64,000 bases of DNA. It comes from Bacteroidota bacterium (GTDB lineage Bacteria; Bacteroidota; Bacteroidia; Chitinophagales; BACL12). This document shows, piece after piece, positions 9,536 to 18,661 of the stretch (the stretch's first letter is position 1; each line of letters opens with the position of its first letter). Under the pieces are notes generated by a model. The model was given only the letters and a program-made list of their open reading frames with translations. It made no database searches and was not told where the DNA came from. The stretch lies in assembly GCA_016706255.1 (NCBI GenBank), contig JADJJZ010000006.1, forward strand, positions 930,001 to 994,000, given 5' to 3'. The translations under genes were made by a program, and so were the position numbers.

Positions 9536-11455
9536 TTATTTTTTCTTTTTCGGTTGCTGCTGCGTTTCACGCATTTTTTGCTGCTGCTTCATTGCATCTT
9601 CCAAACGTTTAGCAAATCCTGATTTTTGTTTCTCAGGTTTCGCCTTGTTTTCCTGAATTTTTCTATGAATTTCTTCATCATTCAGGAAGAAACGGCGGAT
9701 ACTCCACTGCTGACCAAAAGTTACCAGGTTACTTACAAAGTAATAGTAAGTTAAAGCGGCAGGAGAGCTGTTCAGGAAGAAAAAGAAGAAAACAGGTGTA
9801 AGGTATTGCACTGTTTTCATCGGACCTTGCAATTGAGCCGTATTCTGCATATTCATACGAATATATAATACAGAACTCAGGGTCATCAAAACACAGAATA
9901 TACTAATGTGATTTCCGATGAGCGGTATTGTTGTGCCCCAATGAATTATATCATCATAAGTAGAAAGATCCGGTGCCCATAAAAATGATTGCTGACGCAA
10001 ATCGATAGTTCCCGGGAATAAACGGAACATGGCAATTAAAATCGGCATGGAAAGTAAAGTAGGAATACATCCACCCATCGGGTTTACTCCGGCTTTTCGA
10101 TATAACTTTAATTGTTCCTGACCTAATCGCGCCTGATCATCAGCGTATTTTTCACGTAATTCGGTTAACTCCGGATTTAATACCCGCATTTTTGCCATCG
10201 AAAGATACGAGCGATAAGTAAGCGGCGTTAATGCCAGTTTAATTATTAATGTCATCAACAAAATAATTAAACCGTAATTTTTAATCATACCACTTAACCA
10301 GTTAAATAAGGGAATAATGGCATGTGTGTTTATCCATCCTATTATTCCGCTACCTGTTGGTATAATGGTTTCCATACCTAAATCCAGCGCATTTAATGCC
10401 TGATAATCGTTTGGTGCTATATACCATTGCATGGGAACGGTAAAATCTGATTTACCATTATAAGTAAGATATAATTCAGTATTACAACTTTTTACAAACG
10501 ATGAAGTATCATCTGCAAAAACTTCTATTTTCCCTTTGCGGTCGAAACTTTCTTTCGCAATAAGTGTGGTATTAAAAAACTGTTGCTGACAACTTACCCA
10601 TTTTACAGGAGCTTCAAATTTTAATTCACCATTGGTATTTTTATAATCAATATCACCATCAACATTACTGAAATATAATTTAGAATACTGGCGTTCATAT
10701 TTGATATTTTTTTCCTGCTCCTGCATCTCATTTTTCCAATTCAAAATAATGATTGGATCCTGGCGGGAAATAATATTTTCAAACCCTTTAAATTGAACGT
10801 TATAGTCAACAAGGTATTCAGTACCTGTAAATGTATACGATTGGATTAATGAACTTCCACCCCCTAAATCGGCAATAAACTGAATTGATTTTCCATCAGA
10901 AGATTTGGCAGCGGTAAAATACAGCTCTTCCGTGTTAATCATTTTATCGTTTTGATACTTAAAATTGTAGTTGAAACGATTATTGGCACTGTTCACCAAA
11001 TCAACCGGTCCACCATGGTAGTTTTTATGTGTTTTTAATTCTGCACGAACAATATTTCCGCCTTTATTGGAAAAAACGAGTTTGATTACCTCATTTTCTA
11101 TAGAATCCAGTTTTTCGGCTCCCTGGGCTACGTCAGAAAAACGGCCGAAGGCATTCTGGCTTTTAATTGCAGCCAGTGAATCTTCCATTTTCAGGATAGC
11201 TTCAGGAGAAAGTTTGCTTTTAATACTATCGGGAATCGCACTTGCCGAATTGGAAATAACAGCTTCTTTAGTTTCTGTTACAATCGGGTTTTTAAGCAGA
11301 TTGAGGGAATCTTCAACACGTTTGATTGAGTCTTCAGTAGCTTGTTTTTTAGCCTGCGCTACTCTTTCCTGATTAGCGAAGCGGCTCTGCATGAAGAAAA
11401 ATGCGATGATGAGAACTCCCAGCAGTACGAAGCCTATTACATTATTACGATCCAT
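9536..11455 (-). CDS. yidC: Membrane protein insertase YidC
   Basis: Inserts and folds inner-membrane proteins with or without SecYEG. 639 residues: N-terminal membrane anchor (about 5-23), a large periplasmic beta domain (about 100-350), then the conserved insertase core of five membrane segments with the functional arginine in LALTPLTYRSYLSMAKM and the motif GVNPMGGCIPTLLSMPI. The tail is rich in lysine and glutamine, typical of a ribosome-binding extension. Downstream of pyrG on the same strand, but a strong hairpin separates them. Confidence 0.97.
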   Translation of the reverse strand: MDRNNVIGFVLLGVLIIAFFFMQSRFANQERVAQAKKQATEDSIKRVEDSLNLLKNPIVTETKEAVISNSASAIPDSIKSKLSPEAILKMEDSLAAIKSQNAFGRFSDVAQGAEKLDSIENEVIKLVFSNKGGNIVRAELKTHKNYHGGPVDLVNSANNRFNYNFKYQNDKMINTEELYFTAAKSSDGKSIQFIADLGGGSSLIQSYTFTGTEYLVDYNVQFKGFENIISRQDPIIILNWKNEMQEQEKNIKYERQYSKLYFSNVDGDIDYKNTNGELKFEAPVKWVSCQQQFFNTTLIAKESFDRKGKIEVFADDTSSFVKSCNTELYLTYNGKSDFTVPMQWYIAPNDYQALNALDLGMETIIPTGSGIIGWINTHAIIPLFNWLSGMIKNYGLIILLMTLIIKLALTPLTYRSYLSMAKMRVLNPELTELREKYADDQARLGQEQLKLYRKAGVNPMGGCIPTLLSMPILIAMFRLFPGTIDLRQQSFLWAPDLSTYDDIIHWGTTIPLIGNHISIFCVLMTLSSVLYIRMNMQNTAQLQGPMKTVQYLTPVFFFFFLNSSPAALTYYYFVSNLVTFGQQWSIRRFFLNDEEIHRKIQENKAKPEKQKSGFAKRLEDAMKQQQKMRETQQQPKKKK

Positions 11456-11522
11456 TGATATTGATAATTGAGCGGCAAAGTTAGGTTATGCTTACCCATT
11501 GACAAAGAAAAGTTCAAATGTT

Positions 11523-11562
11523 ATGGGCTCGTTGGAACTATGACGTTCAACAACGAGCCCAT
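11523..11562 (-). terminator. Strong hairpin between pyrG and yidC
   Basis: Perfect 12-bp arms ATGGGCTCGTTG (11523-11534) and CAACGAGCCCAT (11551-11562), with a further inner GAAC/GTTC pairing. No T tract follows on either strand, so this is either a factor-dependent terminator, an mRNA-stabilising stem or a processing site between the two genes. Confidence 0.5.
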
Positions 11563-11605
11563 ATTGTATGCTCAAAGCCTTTATTTTATGGTTTTGGCGA
11601 GATGA

Positions 11606-13249
11606 TCAGTCTTCACCCGACTTGTCATGTTTTTTTTCTTTGAAGTCTATCGCAGCCTTAACAAAGCCCACAAACAGCGGATGTGGTGTTTCAACCTTAC
11701 TTTTCAGCTCAGGGTGAAACTGCACGGCTAAAAACCACGGATGGTCTTTGAGTTCCACAATTTCCACCAGATTTTGCTGCGGATTGAGGCCGGTTGCCAT
11801 CAAACCTTTGGCTTCATAATCTTTCAGATACTCATTATTAAACTCATAACGGTGACGGTGGCGCTCCGTAATATGTTGCGATTTATAAATTTCGTAAGCC
11901 TTGGTTTTTTTGAATAAACGGCAATCATAACTTCCCAAACGCATGGTTCCGCCTTTTTCGGTTACCTCCAGTTGTTCTTCCATCATGTGAATTACCGGAT
12001 GTTTGGTTTTGGGGTTCATCTCAGTGCTATGTGCATCTTTCAATTTCAGCACATTGCGACCAAATTCAATAACTGCGCACTGCATACCCAAACAAATGCC
12101 AAAAAACGGAATTTTATTTTCGCGCACATAACGAATTGCAGTAATTTTTCCTTCAATTCCTCGATCCCCAAATCCTGGTGCAACCAGCACTCCGTCTAGG
12201 TCTCCGAGTTTTTCACCTACGTTAGTTTCAGTAATATGCTCACTTTGAATGGAAACAACTTTTACCTTACACTCATTGGCAGCTCCGGCATGGATAAATG
12301 ATTCTAAAATAGATTTATAAGCATCTTGTAATTCAACATACTTACCAACCAGACCAATTTTAACCGAATTGGTTGGGTTTTTTAAGCGAGATAAAAATGC
12401 TTTCCAGTTGGTTAAATCAGGCTCGTTTCTTTTAGGCAGTTTTAGTTTGGTAAGCACAATTTCATCAGCATTTTCTTCCAATAAATGCAGAGGCACATCA
12501 TAAATCGTTTTAACATCGAGTGCCTGTAAAACTGAATTCACATTCACATTACAGAATAATGCGATTTTTCTGCGAAACTCTTTTGGAAGCGGATGTTCAG
12601 TTCTGCACACCAGTATATCTGCCTGTAAACCACTTTCCAGCAACATTTTAACAGAGTGCTGCGTAGGTTTGGTTTTAAGTTCGTGTGCTGCATTTAAGTA
12701 TGGAATCAGGGTTAAATGGATAACGATACAACGTTTGTCCCCAAGTTTCCATTTAAGTTGTCGAACTGCCTCTATATAAGGTAGTGACTCAATATCGCCA
12801 ACGGTTCCGCCAATTTCGGTAATTACGATATCATATTCGCCCGATTCGCCTAAAAGCAGCATTCGGTTTTGAATCTCATCGGTAATGTGCGGAATTACCT
12901 GAACGGTTTTACCTAAAAATTCACCTGCACGTTCGCGGTTGATAACATTTTGATACACGGCTCCGGTGGTTACGTTATTAGCCTGTGATGTTTCAATTCC
13001 GAGAAAACGTTCATAATGACCAAGGTCAAGGTCGGTTTCGGCTCCATCTTCTGTAACATAACATTCGCCATGTTCGTAAGGATTGAGTGTGCCCGGGTCA
13101 ACATTAATATAAGGGTCAAATTTTTGAATGGTAACCCTAAAACCGCGAGCCTGTAATAATTTTGCTAATGATGCGGAAAAAATCCCTTTTCCCAGCGACG
13201 ACGTTACCCCACCCGTAACGAAGATATAGCGAGCTTGATCATTCTTCAT
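11606..13249 (-). CDS. pyrG: CTP synthase
   Basis: Converts UTP to CTP with ATP and glutamine. 547 residues, full length. The N-terminal synthetase domain opens with YIFVTGGVTSSLGKGI (P-loop-like) and contains DPYINVDPGTLNPYEHGE; the C-terminal class I glutamine amidotransferase domain (from about 290) has the nucleophile in FFGICLGMQ and the His-Glu pair in VQFHPELKS. Start ATG is followed directly by the conserved N-terminus. Confidence 0.98.
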   Translation of the reverse strand: MKNDQARYIFVTGGVTSSLGKGIFSASLAKLLQARGFRVTIQKFDPYINVDPGTLNPYEHGECYVTEDGAETDLDLGHYERFLGIETSQANNVTTGAVYQNVINRERAGEFLGKTVQVIPHITDEIQNRMLLLGESGEYDIVITEIGGTVGDIESLPYIEAVRQLKWKLGDKRCIVIHLTLIPYLNAAHELKTKPTQHSVKMLLESGLQADILVCRTEHPLPKEFRRKIALFCNVNVNSVLQALDVKTIYDVPLHLLEENADEIVLTKLKLPKRNEPDLTNWKAFLSRLKNPTNSVKIGLVGKYVELQDAYKSILESFIHAGAANECKVKVVSIQSEHITETNVGEKLGDLDGVLVAPGFGDRGIEGKITAIRYVRENKIPFFGICLGMQCAVIEFGRNVLKLKDAHSTEMNPKTKHPVIHMMEEQLEVTEKGGTMRLGSYDCRLFKKTKAYEIYKSQHITERHRHRYEFNNEYLKDYEAKGLMATGLNPQQNLVEIVELKDHPWFLAVQFHPELKSKVETPHPLFVGFVKAAIDFKEKKHDKSGED

Positions 13250-13419
13250 AACGGGCTATAAAGGTAAGGTAAATAAAATTGGGGGATATTAACATGATGT
13301 TGGTAAAGCAGAAATAAATGGCGATTTCGCTGAAATTACCTGAACCGGCATCCCCTTTAAACACAAGTGGTAACGGGTATTGCCGAAATATTTAATTTAG
13401 CATCCTTCAAAAGTTTCAT

Positions 13420-13788
13420 ATGCAAAACGAAAATACAATTCAATATTATTTACCCGGTAACCGCCTTGCAAGGGCAACTGTGTTTAACAATACCATTTAT
13501 TTATCCGGAATTATTGCCGATAATGATGCCATTGATTTTAAAAGTCAGATGGAAAGTGTCTTGAAAAAGATAGAAAACACCCTTGCCGATTTGGGCAGTA
13601 ACAAAAATATGTTGCTGCAGGTAACAATTTATTTACCTGACATTACCCAATTCGATTATATGAATATTATTTGGGATAAATGGATTACGCCCGGGTTTGC
13701 TCCGGCAAGAGCAACAGTGGAAGCAAAATTGGCACATCCACAATATTTAATTGAAATAATGGCGATAGCAGCGCAACCTGCTGTATAA
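13420..13788 (+). CDS. RidA family deaminase (YjgF/Rid)
   Basis: 122 residues, the usual length of the single-domain Rid family. RidA hydrolyses reactive enamine/imine intermediates released by PLP enzymes. The C-terminal signature PARATVEAKLAHPQYLIEI contains the substrate-binding arginine (PAR) and the glutamate of IEIMAIA, consistent with an active deaminase. It begins a plus-strand run, with 65 bases to the next gene, so it may be separately transcribed. Confidence 0.9.
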   Translation: MQNENTIQYYLPGNRLARATVFNNTIYLSGIIADNDAIDFKSQMESVLKKIENTLADLGSNKNMLLQVTIYLPDITQFDYMNIIWDKWITPGFAPARATVEAKLAHPQYLIEIMAIAAQPAV

Positions 13789-13853
13789 ATTATATTTAAT
13801 ATATTTGACTATAATTCATTGTATATACATGTAATATTCTTTAAAAACAATTT

Positions 13854-14657
13854 ATGCAAACTGACCAACTAACTGCTACATATCTCCAAAATAAAAATCA
13901 GTTAAAATCTTTTTTACTGCGACTGACTGCGAGCGCTGAAGATGCGGAGGATATTATGCAGGATACTTATATTAAGGCTGCTGAAAAAATAAGCACTTTC
14001 CGTGCAGAGTCATCATTAAAAACCTGGTTATTTACCATCGCTACAAATTTGGCAAAAGATAATTTGCGGGCAAAAGGTCGGTGGACAGAAGATGTTACTG
14101 ATAAGGGAAAGGCAGCTGCATTAACAGATAAAAACTTTTTTGCAGAGGCCATGCAAATTCGTATGACTTCACCACAGGGTGCATTTGAAATTAAAGAGCA
14201 CATCACTTTTTGTTTCACCTGTATTGCGAAATCGTTACCACTTGAACAACAAATTTGTGTGCTGTTAAAAGAAGTATATGAATTTAAAGTTAACGAAATC
14301 ACCGAAATTGTAAATACAACTGAAGCAATGGTGAAATATTATTTACATACCGGAAGAGCAAAATTGGTTCAGATTTTTGAGGGTCGTTGTGCGCTTATTA
14401 ATAAGGAGGGTATTTGTCACCAATGCACGGAACTCAACGGTATATTTAATCCCAAACAGAACCATCAGGAAGAGTTGAACAAAATAGAAATGGCAAAGCA
14501 GGCCAACAACCCTGACAAAGAACATTTGTTTAACCTCCGGATGCAAATTGTGCAGGGAATCGACCCTTTCGAGAGCTCATCTGCTGAGCTTCAACTACAC
14601 CATTATGCCCATAATACCAGGGTTATGGAAAATTTTTTGAAAAAAAGTGAAGTTTAG
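13854..14657 (+). CDS. ECF-type RNA polymerase sigma factor with C-terminal extension
   Basis: 267 residues. Region 2 is at about 8-75 (AEDAEDIMQDTYIKAAEKI, SSLKTWLFTIATNLAKD) and region 4 at about 110-165 (QQICVLLKEVYEFKVNEI). Beyond region 4 is a roughly 90-residue extension with three cysteines around KEGICHQCTELNG, a possible metal or redox site. A TAnnTTTG-like box (TATATTTG, 13800-13807) lies about 47 bases upstream of the ATG. No adjacent anti-sigma gene is visible. It opens the set of small enzyme genes that ends in the ECF42-type sigma factor. Confidence 0.88.
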   Translation: MQTDQLTATYLQNKNQLKSFLLRLTASAEDAEDIMQDTYIKAAEKISTFRAESSLKTWLFTIATNLAKDNLRAKGRWTEDVTDKGKAAALTDKNFFAEAMQIRMTSPQGAFEIKEHITFCFTCIAKSLPLEQQICVLLKEVYEFKVNEITEIVNTTEAMVKYYLHTGRAKLVQIFEGRCALINKEGICHQCTELNGIFNPKQNHQEELNKIEMAKQANNPDKEHLFNLRMQIVQGIDPFESSSAELQLHHYAHNTRVMENFLKKSEV

Positions 14658-14704
14658 CCTATCGTTTTTTCCGCCCCAATCGTCAAAAGGTAAATTCAAA
14701 CAAA

Positions 14705-15214
14705 ATGAAACAGTTCATCACAATTTTAACCTTTATGACAGTAGCAAACATTTCAATGGCTCAAAACGGAACAGCCACTACCACTAAAACCACTTTTAGT
14801 CGAGAAACAACCGTAAGTATTTCTATTCAGGCAGAAAGTTCCATTATTTGGAGTTTATTAACCAATGCAGCAGATTATCCAAGATGGAATAGCACTATTA
14901 TTGCTATTGACGGGACAATTGCGGCAGGAGAAAAAATTGAATTGAAATCTACACTTGACACTACAAGAACATTTAAATTAAAGGTGCTAACATTTCAGCC
15001 GGAATCATTATTAATATGGGGCGACAGTAAAGGGCAACGTACTTATACGTTAAGTAAAAATGACATCGGTACGATTACCTTTACGATGACAGAAAAAATT
15101 GGAGGTCTCATGTTTCCGATGTATGCGAAATACATACCATCATTTGATGAAGCATTTGAACAATTTGCTTCGGATTTAAAAACTGAAGCAGAAAAAATTA
15201 TGAAAACCAAATAA
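14705..15214 (+). CDS. Exported SRPBCC (polyketide cyclase/START-like) protein
   Basis: 169 residues. A signal peptide (MKQFITILTFMTVANISMAQ) precedes an SRPBCC fold of about 140 residues: strand, then the helix typical of the family (AESSIIWSLLTNAADYPRWN), then a beta-sheet and a long C-terminal helix. Such proteins bind hydrophobic ligands in a deep pocket; ligand unknown. The signal peptide is less common for this family and suggests a periplasmic place. It sits 11 bases before the next gene, so they are probably co-transcribed. Confidence 0.8.
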   Translation: MKQFITILTFMTVANISMAQNGTATTTKTTFSRETTVSISIQAESSIIWSLLTNAADYPRWNSTIIAIDGTIAAGEKIELKSTLDTTRTFKLKVLTFQPESLLIWGDSKGQRTYTLSKNDIGTITFTMTEKIGGLMFPMYAKYIPSFDEAFEQFASDLKTEAEKIMKTK

Positions 15215-15225
15215 AAATTTAATTT

Positions 15226-15633
15226 ATGAAAACAAAAATCGGAACCAAAGACAAACCACTTGCACTTAAAACGCCACCACTTTCATCGGACTACACCATG
15301 CATGTTGATGAAAAAGACGGTAAAGAAATTCTGGTATGCACGGTAGGTAAAACTATTTTACATTACGATATGTGTTGTTTAAATGATTTGCATGCTATGT
15401 TAAAAAAACATGGTGACTGGATGGAACTTGGCAGCGCGGATGAACAAAAGCCGGCAAAGGAGGGAACTGTAGAAGCCTGGGGTCGTTCAGAGAAAAACCC
15501 TGTAGGTGGCTGGTATGGGCTTAAAAAGGGATTTCGCGGACGTTTTGGGATGTATATTCCCCCACTAATGGAGGCGTTGGGACTGGCTGAGGTAACACAC
15601 GAAGCAAAAGGTAATAAAATGCGTGCCCTTTGA
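15226..15633 (+). CDS. Conserved hypothetical protein (probably DUF6855-like)
   Basis: 135 residues, cytoplasmic, no membrane segment. It has a highly patterned sequence (ILHYDMCCLNDLHAMLKKHG, GRFGMYIPPLMEALGLAEVTHE) that I recognise as a conserved family often found near ECF sigma factors and SRPBCC/VOC proteins, without known activity; the DUF name is from memory. Two adjacent cysteines (about 46-47) could be functional. Follows the SRPBCC gene after 11 bases. Confidence 0.75.
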   Translation: MKTKIGTKDKPLALKTPPLSSDYTMHVDEKDGKEILVCTVGKTILHYDMCCLNDLHAMLKKHGDWMELGSADEQKPAKEGTVEAWGRSEKNPVGGWYGLKKGFRGRFGMYIPPLMEALGLAEVTHEAKGNKMRAL

Positions 15634-15738
15634 TTTAACAATCACTTAACGGGAGTTGCAATTTTTTTTTCATTTATTTGTCCAATAATAAAAACTCGTT
15701 CGTAATAGGGTTATAATTAATCAAAAAAAACTAACAGT

Positions 15739-16122
15739 ATGACAGCAAACGAAAATGCTTTAAATTGGTTTGAGATATCGGTAACAGATATTTCCCGTGC
15801 GAAAAAATTTTATGAATCCATATTTGGTATTCAAATGCATCAGGAAGAAATGATGGGCATGCAAATGGCTTATTTTCCATATGAAGATATGAATGGAAAG
15901 GTTGCCGGAGCTCTTGTTCAAAGTGAAAACCATATACCCAGTATGGATGGGGCAAAAATTTATTTAAATGGTAATCCTGATTTGGATAACGCACTATCAA
16001 AAGTGGAAGCTGCAGGTGGCCAAATTATCATGCCAAAAACCTTTATTGCTGACAACGTTGGATATATGGCGTTTTTTATTGATTCTGAAGGCAATAATGT
16101 TGCATTACATTCAAATAAATAA
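15739..16122 (+). CDS. VOC family (glyoxalase/bleomycin-resistance fold) protein
   Basis: 127 residues, one VOC module of two beta-alpha-beta-beta-beta repeats: WFEISVTDISRAKKFYESIFG marks the first, and the second ends in GYMAFFIDSEGNNVALHSN, the typical family terminus with its probable metal-binding glutamate. VOC proteins include glyoxalases, dioxygenases and resistance proteins; the substrate cannot be assigned. It lies in the ECF42-linked set, where VOC proteins are common. Confidence 0.88.
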   Translation: MTANENALNWFEISVTDISRAKKFYESIFGIQMHQEEMMGMQMAYFPYEDMNGKVAGALVQSENHIPSMDGAKIYLNGNPDLDNALSKVEAAGGQIIMPKTFIADNVGYMAFFIDSEGNNVALHSNK

Positions 16123-16151
16123 TTATTTCACAACCCTGATATTTTAATTTT

Positions 16152-16499
16152 ATGAACGAATTTTTATTAGTATTTAGAAATGATGCCGCAGCGGCACAAG
16201 CTCAAATGTCGCCTGATCAAATGCAGGCCATGATGAAAACATGGATGGATTGGATTGGTGGCATAGCAGCACAAAACAAATTAGTTAGTTCCGGTAACCG
16301 ATTAGCACCAACAGGAAAAGTACTGGCGCCTAACAATGTAATTACAGATGGTCCTTTTGTAGAAATTAAAGAAGCCATTGGCGGATATATTATTGTTAAA
16401 GCTGATTCGCTTGAAGAGGCTACTACTTTATCGCACGGATGTCCAATATTGGATGTAAACGGAACTGTCGAAATTCGCATGATAATCACCATGGATTGA
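16152..16499 (+). CDS. DGPF/YciI-related protein
   Basis: 115 residues. YCII-related fold with the literal DGPF motif that names the family (ITDGPFVEIKEAIGGYIIVK). Members are small ferredoxin-like proteins, possibly enzymes, of unsettled function. They are the hallmark neighbours of ECF42 sigma factors, and here the gene lies directly upstream of one, separated only by a terminator. The VOC gene ends 29 bases before it. Confidence 0.9.
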   Translation: MNEFLLVFRNDAAAAQAQMSPDQMQAMMKTWMDWIGGIAAQNKLVSSGNRLAPTGKVLAPNNVITDGPFVEIKEAIGGYIIVKADSLEEATTLSHGCPILDVNGTVEIRMIITMD

Positions 16500-16517
16500 T
16501 ATTAACCAATATCTTTA

Positions 16518-16550
16518 TAACCTCCTGTTAAACGGGAGGTTATTTTTTTT
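16518..16550 (+). terminator. Intrinsic terminator touching the next start codon
   Basis: Stem TAACCTCCTG (16518-16527) with CGGGAGGTTA (16533-16542), loop TTAAA, followed by eight T (16543-16550). The next base begins the ATG of the ECF42-type sigma gene, so the terminator occupies the whole position of a leader. Confidence 0.9.
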
Positions 16551-17783
16551 ATGGAGCAACCACAAATATTACCCGATTTATTTCGAACAGAATACAGCAA
16601 AATAGTTGCCGTGTTATGTAAAAATTTTGGTATGCAACATATTGAAATGGCTGAAGATATTGCCGGAGAAACATTTTTGCTGGCATCCAGCACTTGGGGG
16701 TTAAAAGGTTTACCTCAAAATCCGACAGCCTGGTTATACACGGTTGCTAAAAATAAAGCAATTGATTATTTAAAACGAAATACCAATTTTAAAAATAAAA
16801 TCGCACCTGACTTATTTCGTATATCGGATAAAATCGAAACCATTGAAACAAATTTATCGGGAGCATATATTAAAGATAGTCAGTTGCAAATGATGTTTGC
16901 AATTTGTAATCCTGCCATTCCGGTTGAATCACAAATTGGTTTATCCTTAAATATTCTTTGTGGTTTTGGGGTTGAAGAAATTGCAGAAGCTTTTTTAACA
17001 AACAGAGATACGATTTATAAAAGGCTTCAGCGTGCCAAAGAAAAATTAAGAACTGAAAATATAAAAATTGAATTACCACCTAAGGAAGAAATTGCTGCCC
17101 GTATAAATACTGTTCTTACAACCTTATATCTTTTATTTAATGAAGGATATTATTCTACATCGCAAAATACGACATTACGAAAAGACTTGTGTATAGAATC
17201 GATGCGCTTAACTTTAATGCTTATCGAAAATCCACTGACAAATTCACCTTCGGCAAATGCCTTGTTAGCATTAATGTGTTTTCATGCATCTCGTTTTGAT
17301 GCACGTTTAAATAGTACGGGTGAAATTGTATTGTATGAACATCAGGATGAAAACTTATGGAACAAAGCGTTAATACAAAGAGGAGAGCTTTACCTGAATT
17401 TAGGTTCCGGTGGTAAAGAGGTATCAAAATACCATCTGGAAGCAGCAATAGCCTATTGGCATACCCAAAAACAGGATACCAATGAAAAATGGGAAAATAT
17501 TTTACAGATTTATAATAAACTGCTTCAAATTGAATATTCTCCTATTGCTGCTTTAAATCGCACCTATGCGCTCGCAAAGGCAAATGGAACTCAAGTAGCC
17601 ATTATTGAAGCTGAGAAGCTTAAATTGGATGGGAATCAACAATATCATGTGTTGTTGGGTCACTTATATCAAAAAATTGATAAAATAAAGGCAAAGTATC
17701 ATCTACAGGTTGCAAAAACCTTAACTAAAAGGACAGCTGATAAAAATTATCTGGACTTGCTTATTTCGGAGTTGGAAAGTTAA
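16551..17783 (+). CDS. ECF42-type RNA polymerase sigma factor with TPR-like C-terminus
   Basis: 410 residues, far longer than an ordinary ECF factor. Region 2 spans about 8-75 (EMAEDIAGETFLLA, PTAWLYTVAKNKAIDYLKR) and region 4 about 115-175 (FGVEEIAEAFLTNRDTIYKRL). From about 185 the C-terminal extension begins with LFNEGYYS, typical of the DUF6596/ECF42 group, and continues as helical TPR-like repeats. In this group the extension is thought to take the place of an anti-sigma factor, and the targets are DGPF genes, as seen upstream. The ATG is right after a terminator T tract; region 2 begins at once, so no later start is possible. Confidence 0.92.
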   Translation: MEQPQILPDLFRTEYSKIVAVLCKNFGMQHIEMAEDIAGETFLLASSTWGLKGLPQNPTAWLYTVAKNKAIDYLKRNTNFKNKIAPDLFRISDKIETIETNLSGAYIKDSQLQMMFAICNPAIPVESQIGLSLNILCGFGVEEIAEAFLTNRDTIYKRLQRAKEKLRTENIKIELPPKEEIAARINTVLTTLYLLFNEGYYSTSQNTTLRKDLCIESMRLTLMLIENPLTNSPSANALLALMCFHASRFDARLNSTGEIVLYEHQDENLWNKALIQRGELYLNLGSGGKEVSKYHLEAAIAYWHTQKQDTNEKWENILQIYNKLLQIEYSPIAALNRTYALAKANGTQVAIIEAEKLKLDGNQQYHVLLGHLYQKIDKIKAKYHLQVAKTLTKRTADKNYLDLLISELES

Positions 17784-18018
17784 TTTCAGCGACTCAATTT
17801 ACACTTTACTGGTTTCCAATGCATTAATTCAGGTAATTCAAGTAATTCTGATTATTATGATATCAATCAAGAACTAATTGTCATTTAATTAGGTTTATAA
17901 TGTTTTGCGCAGTAAATTGCACTATTCCTGCGTACTAATGAGAGTAGCTTTCAAAAATTTTGTTTAAGTTACTATAATTAATTTATAGTAATTACACCTT
18001 TATAAATCTTTATCCCAA

Positions 18019-18579
18019 TTGAAATTATATATTAAATATATGGTGAGTATTCGCTGCAAAATGATGGTGAAATCAGAGCTTGAAGATTTAGGTATACACT
18101 ATGGTACAGTTGAATTAGGGGAAGTAGACATAAAAGGAACCATTAGCGAGTCACAACTGCTAGCCTTAAGAAATGGTTTAGCGGCTTCAGGTTTAGAATT
18201 GATGGATGACAAAAAGGCAATTTTAATCGAAAAAATTAAAGGTGTTATAATTGAAATGGTACATTATTCTGATGATAGACCTAAAAATAAATTTTCAGAA
18301 TATCTCAGTGAAAAGCTCAATTATGATTATACCTATCTTGCCAATTTATTTTCAGAGGTAACCGGAGTAACAATAGAACATTTTATTATTGCACATAAAA
18401 TTGAAAAGGTAAAAGAGCTGCTTATTTATGATGAACTCAATCTCACTCAGATATCCTACAAGCTTAATTACAGTAGCGTTGCGCACCTTTCCAATCAGTT
18501 TAAAAAAGTTACCGGATTAACACCTACCTTTTTCAAAAATTTAAAATCACATAAGCGGAAAACATTAGATGATGTGTGA
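18019..18579 (+). CDS. AraC family transcriptional regulator (short type)
   Basis: 186 residues from a TTG start; the opening MKLYIKYMVSIRCKMMV is conserved in related Bacteroidota proteins as I recall them, which supports TTG over the ATG at 18040. About 1-75 form a small alpha/beta domain resembling a ferredoxin/heavy-metal-associated fold but lacking the CxxC pair. The C-terminal half is a double helix-turn-helix AraC domain (YDYTYLANLFSEVTGVTIEHFI and LTQISYKLNYSSVAHLSNQFKK). Ligand and targets unknown. It precedes an outer-membrane barrel gene by 82 bases. Confidence 0.85.
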   Translation: MKLYIKYMVSIRCKMMVKSELEDLGIHYGTVELGEVDIKGTISESQLLALRNGLAASGLELMDDKKAILIEKIKGVIIEMVHYSDDRPKNKFSEYLSEKLNYDYTYLANLFSEVTGVTIEHFIIAHKIEKVKELLIYDELNLTQISYKLNYSSVAHLSNQFKKVTGLTPTFFKNLKSHKRKTLDDV

Positions 18580-18661
18580 ATATTGTAACACTTAAAGTCA
18601 ATTGTGTAAAATAATAAATATAGTTTAGATACATCTTTGTATCCAATAAATTATATAGGTT

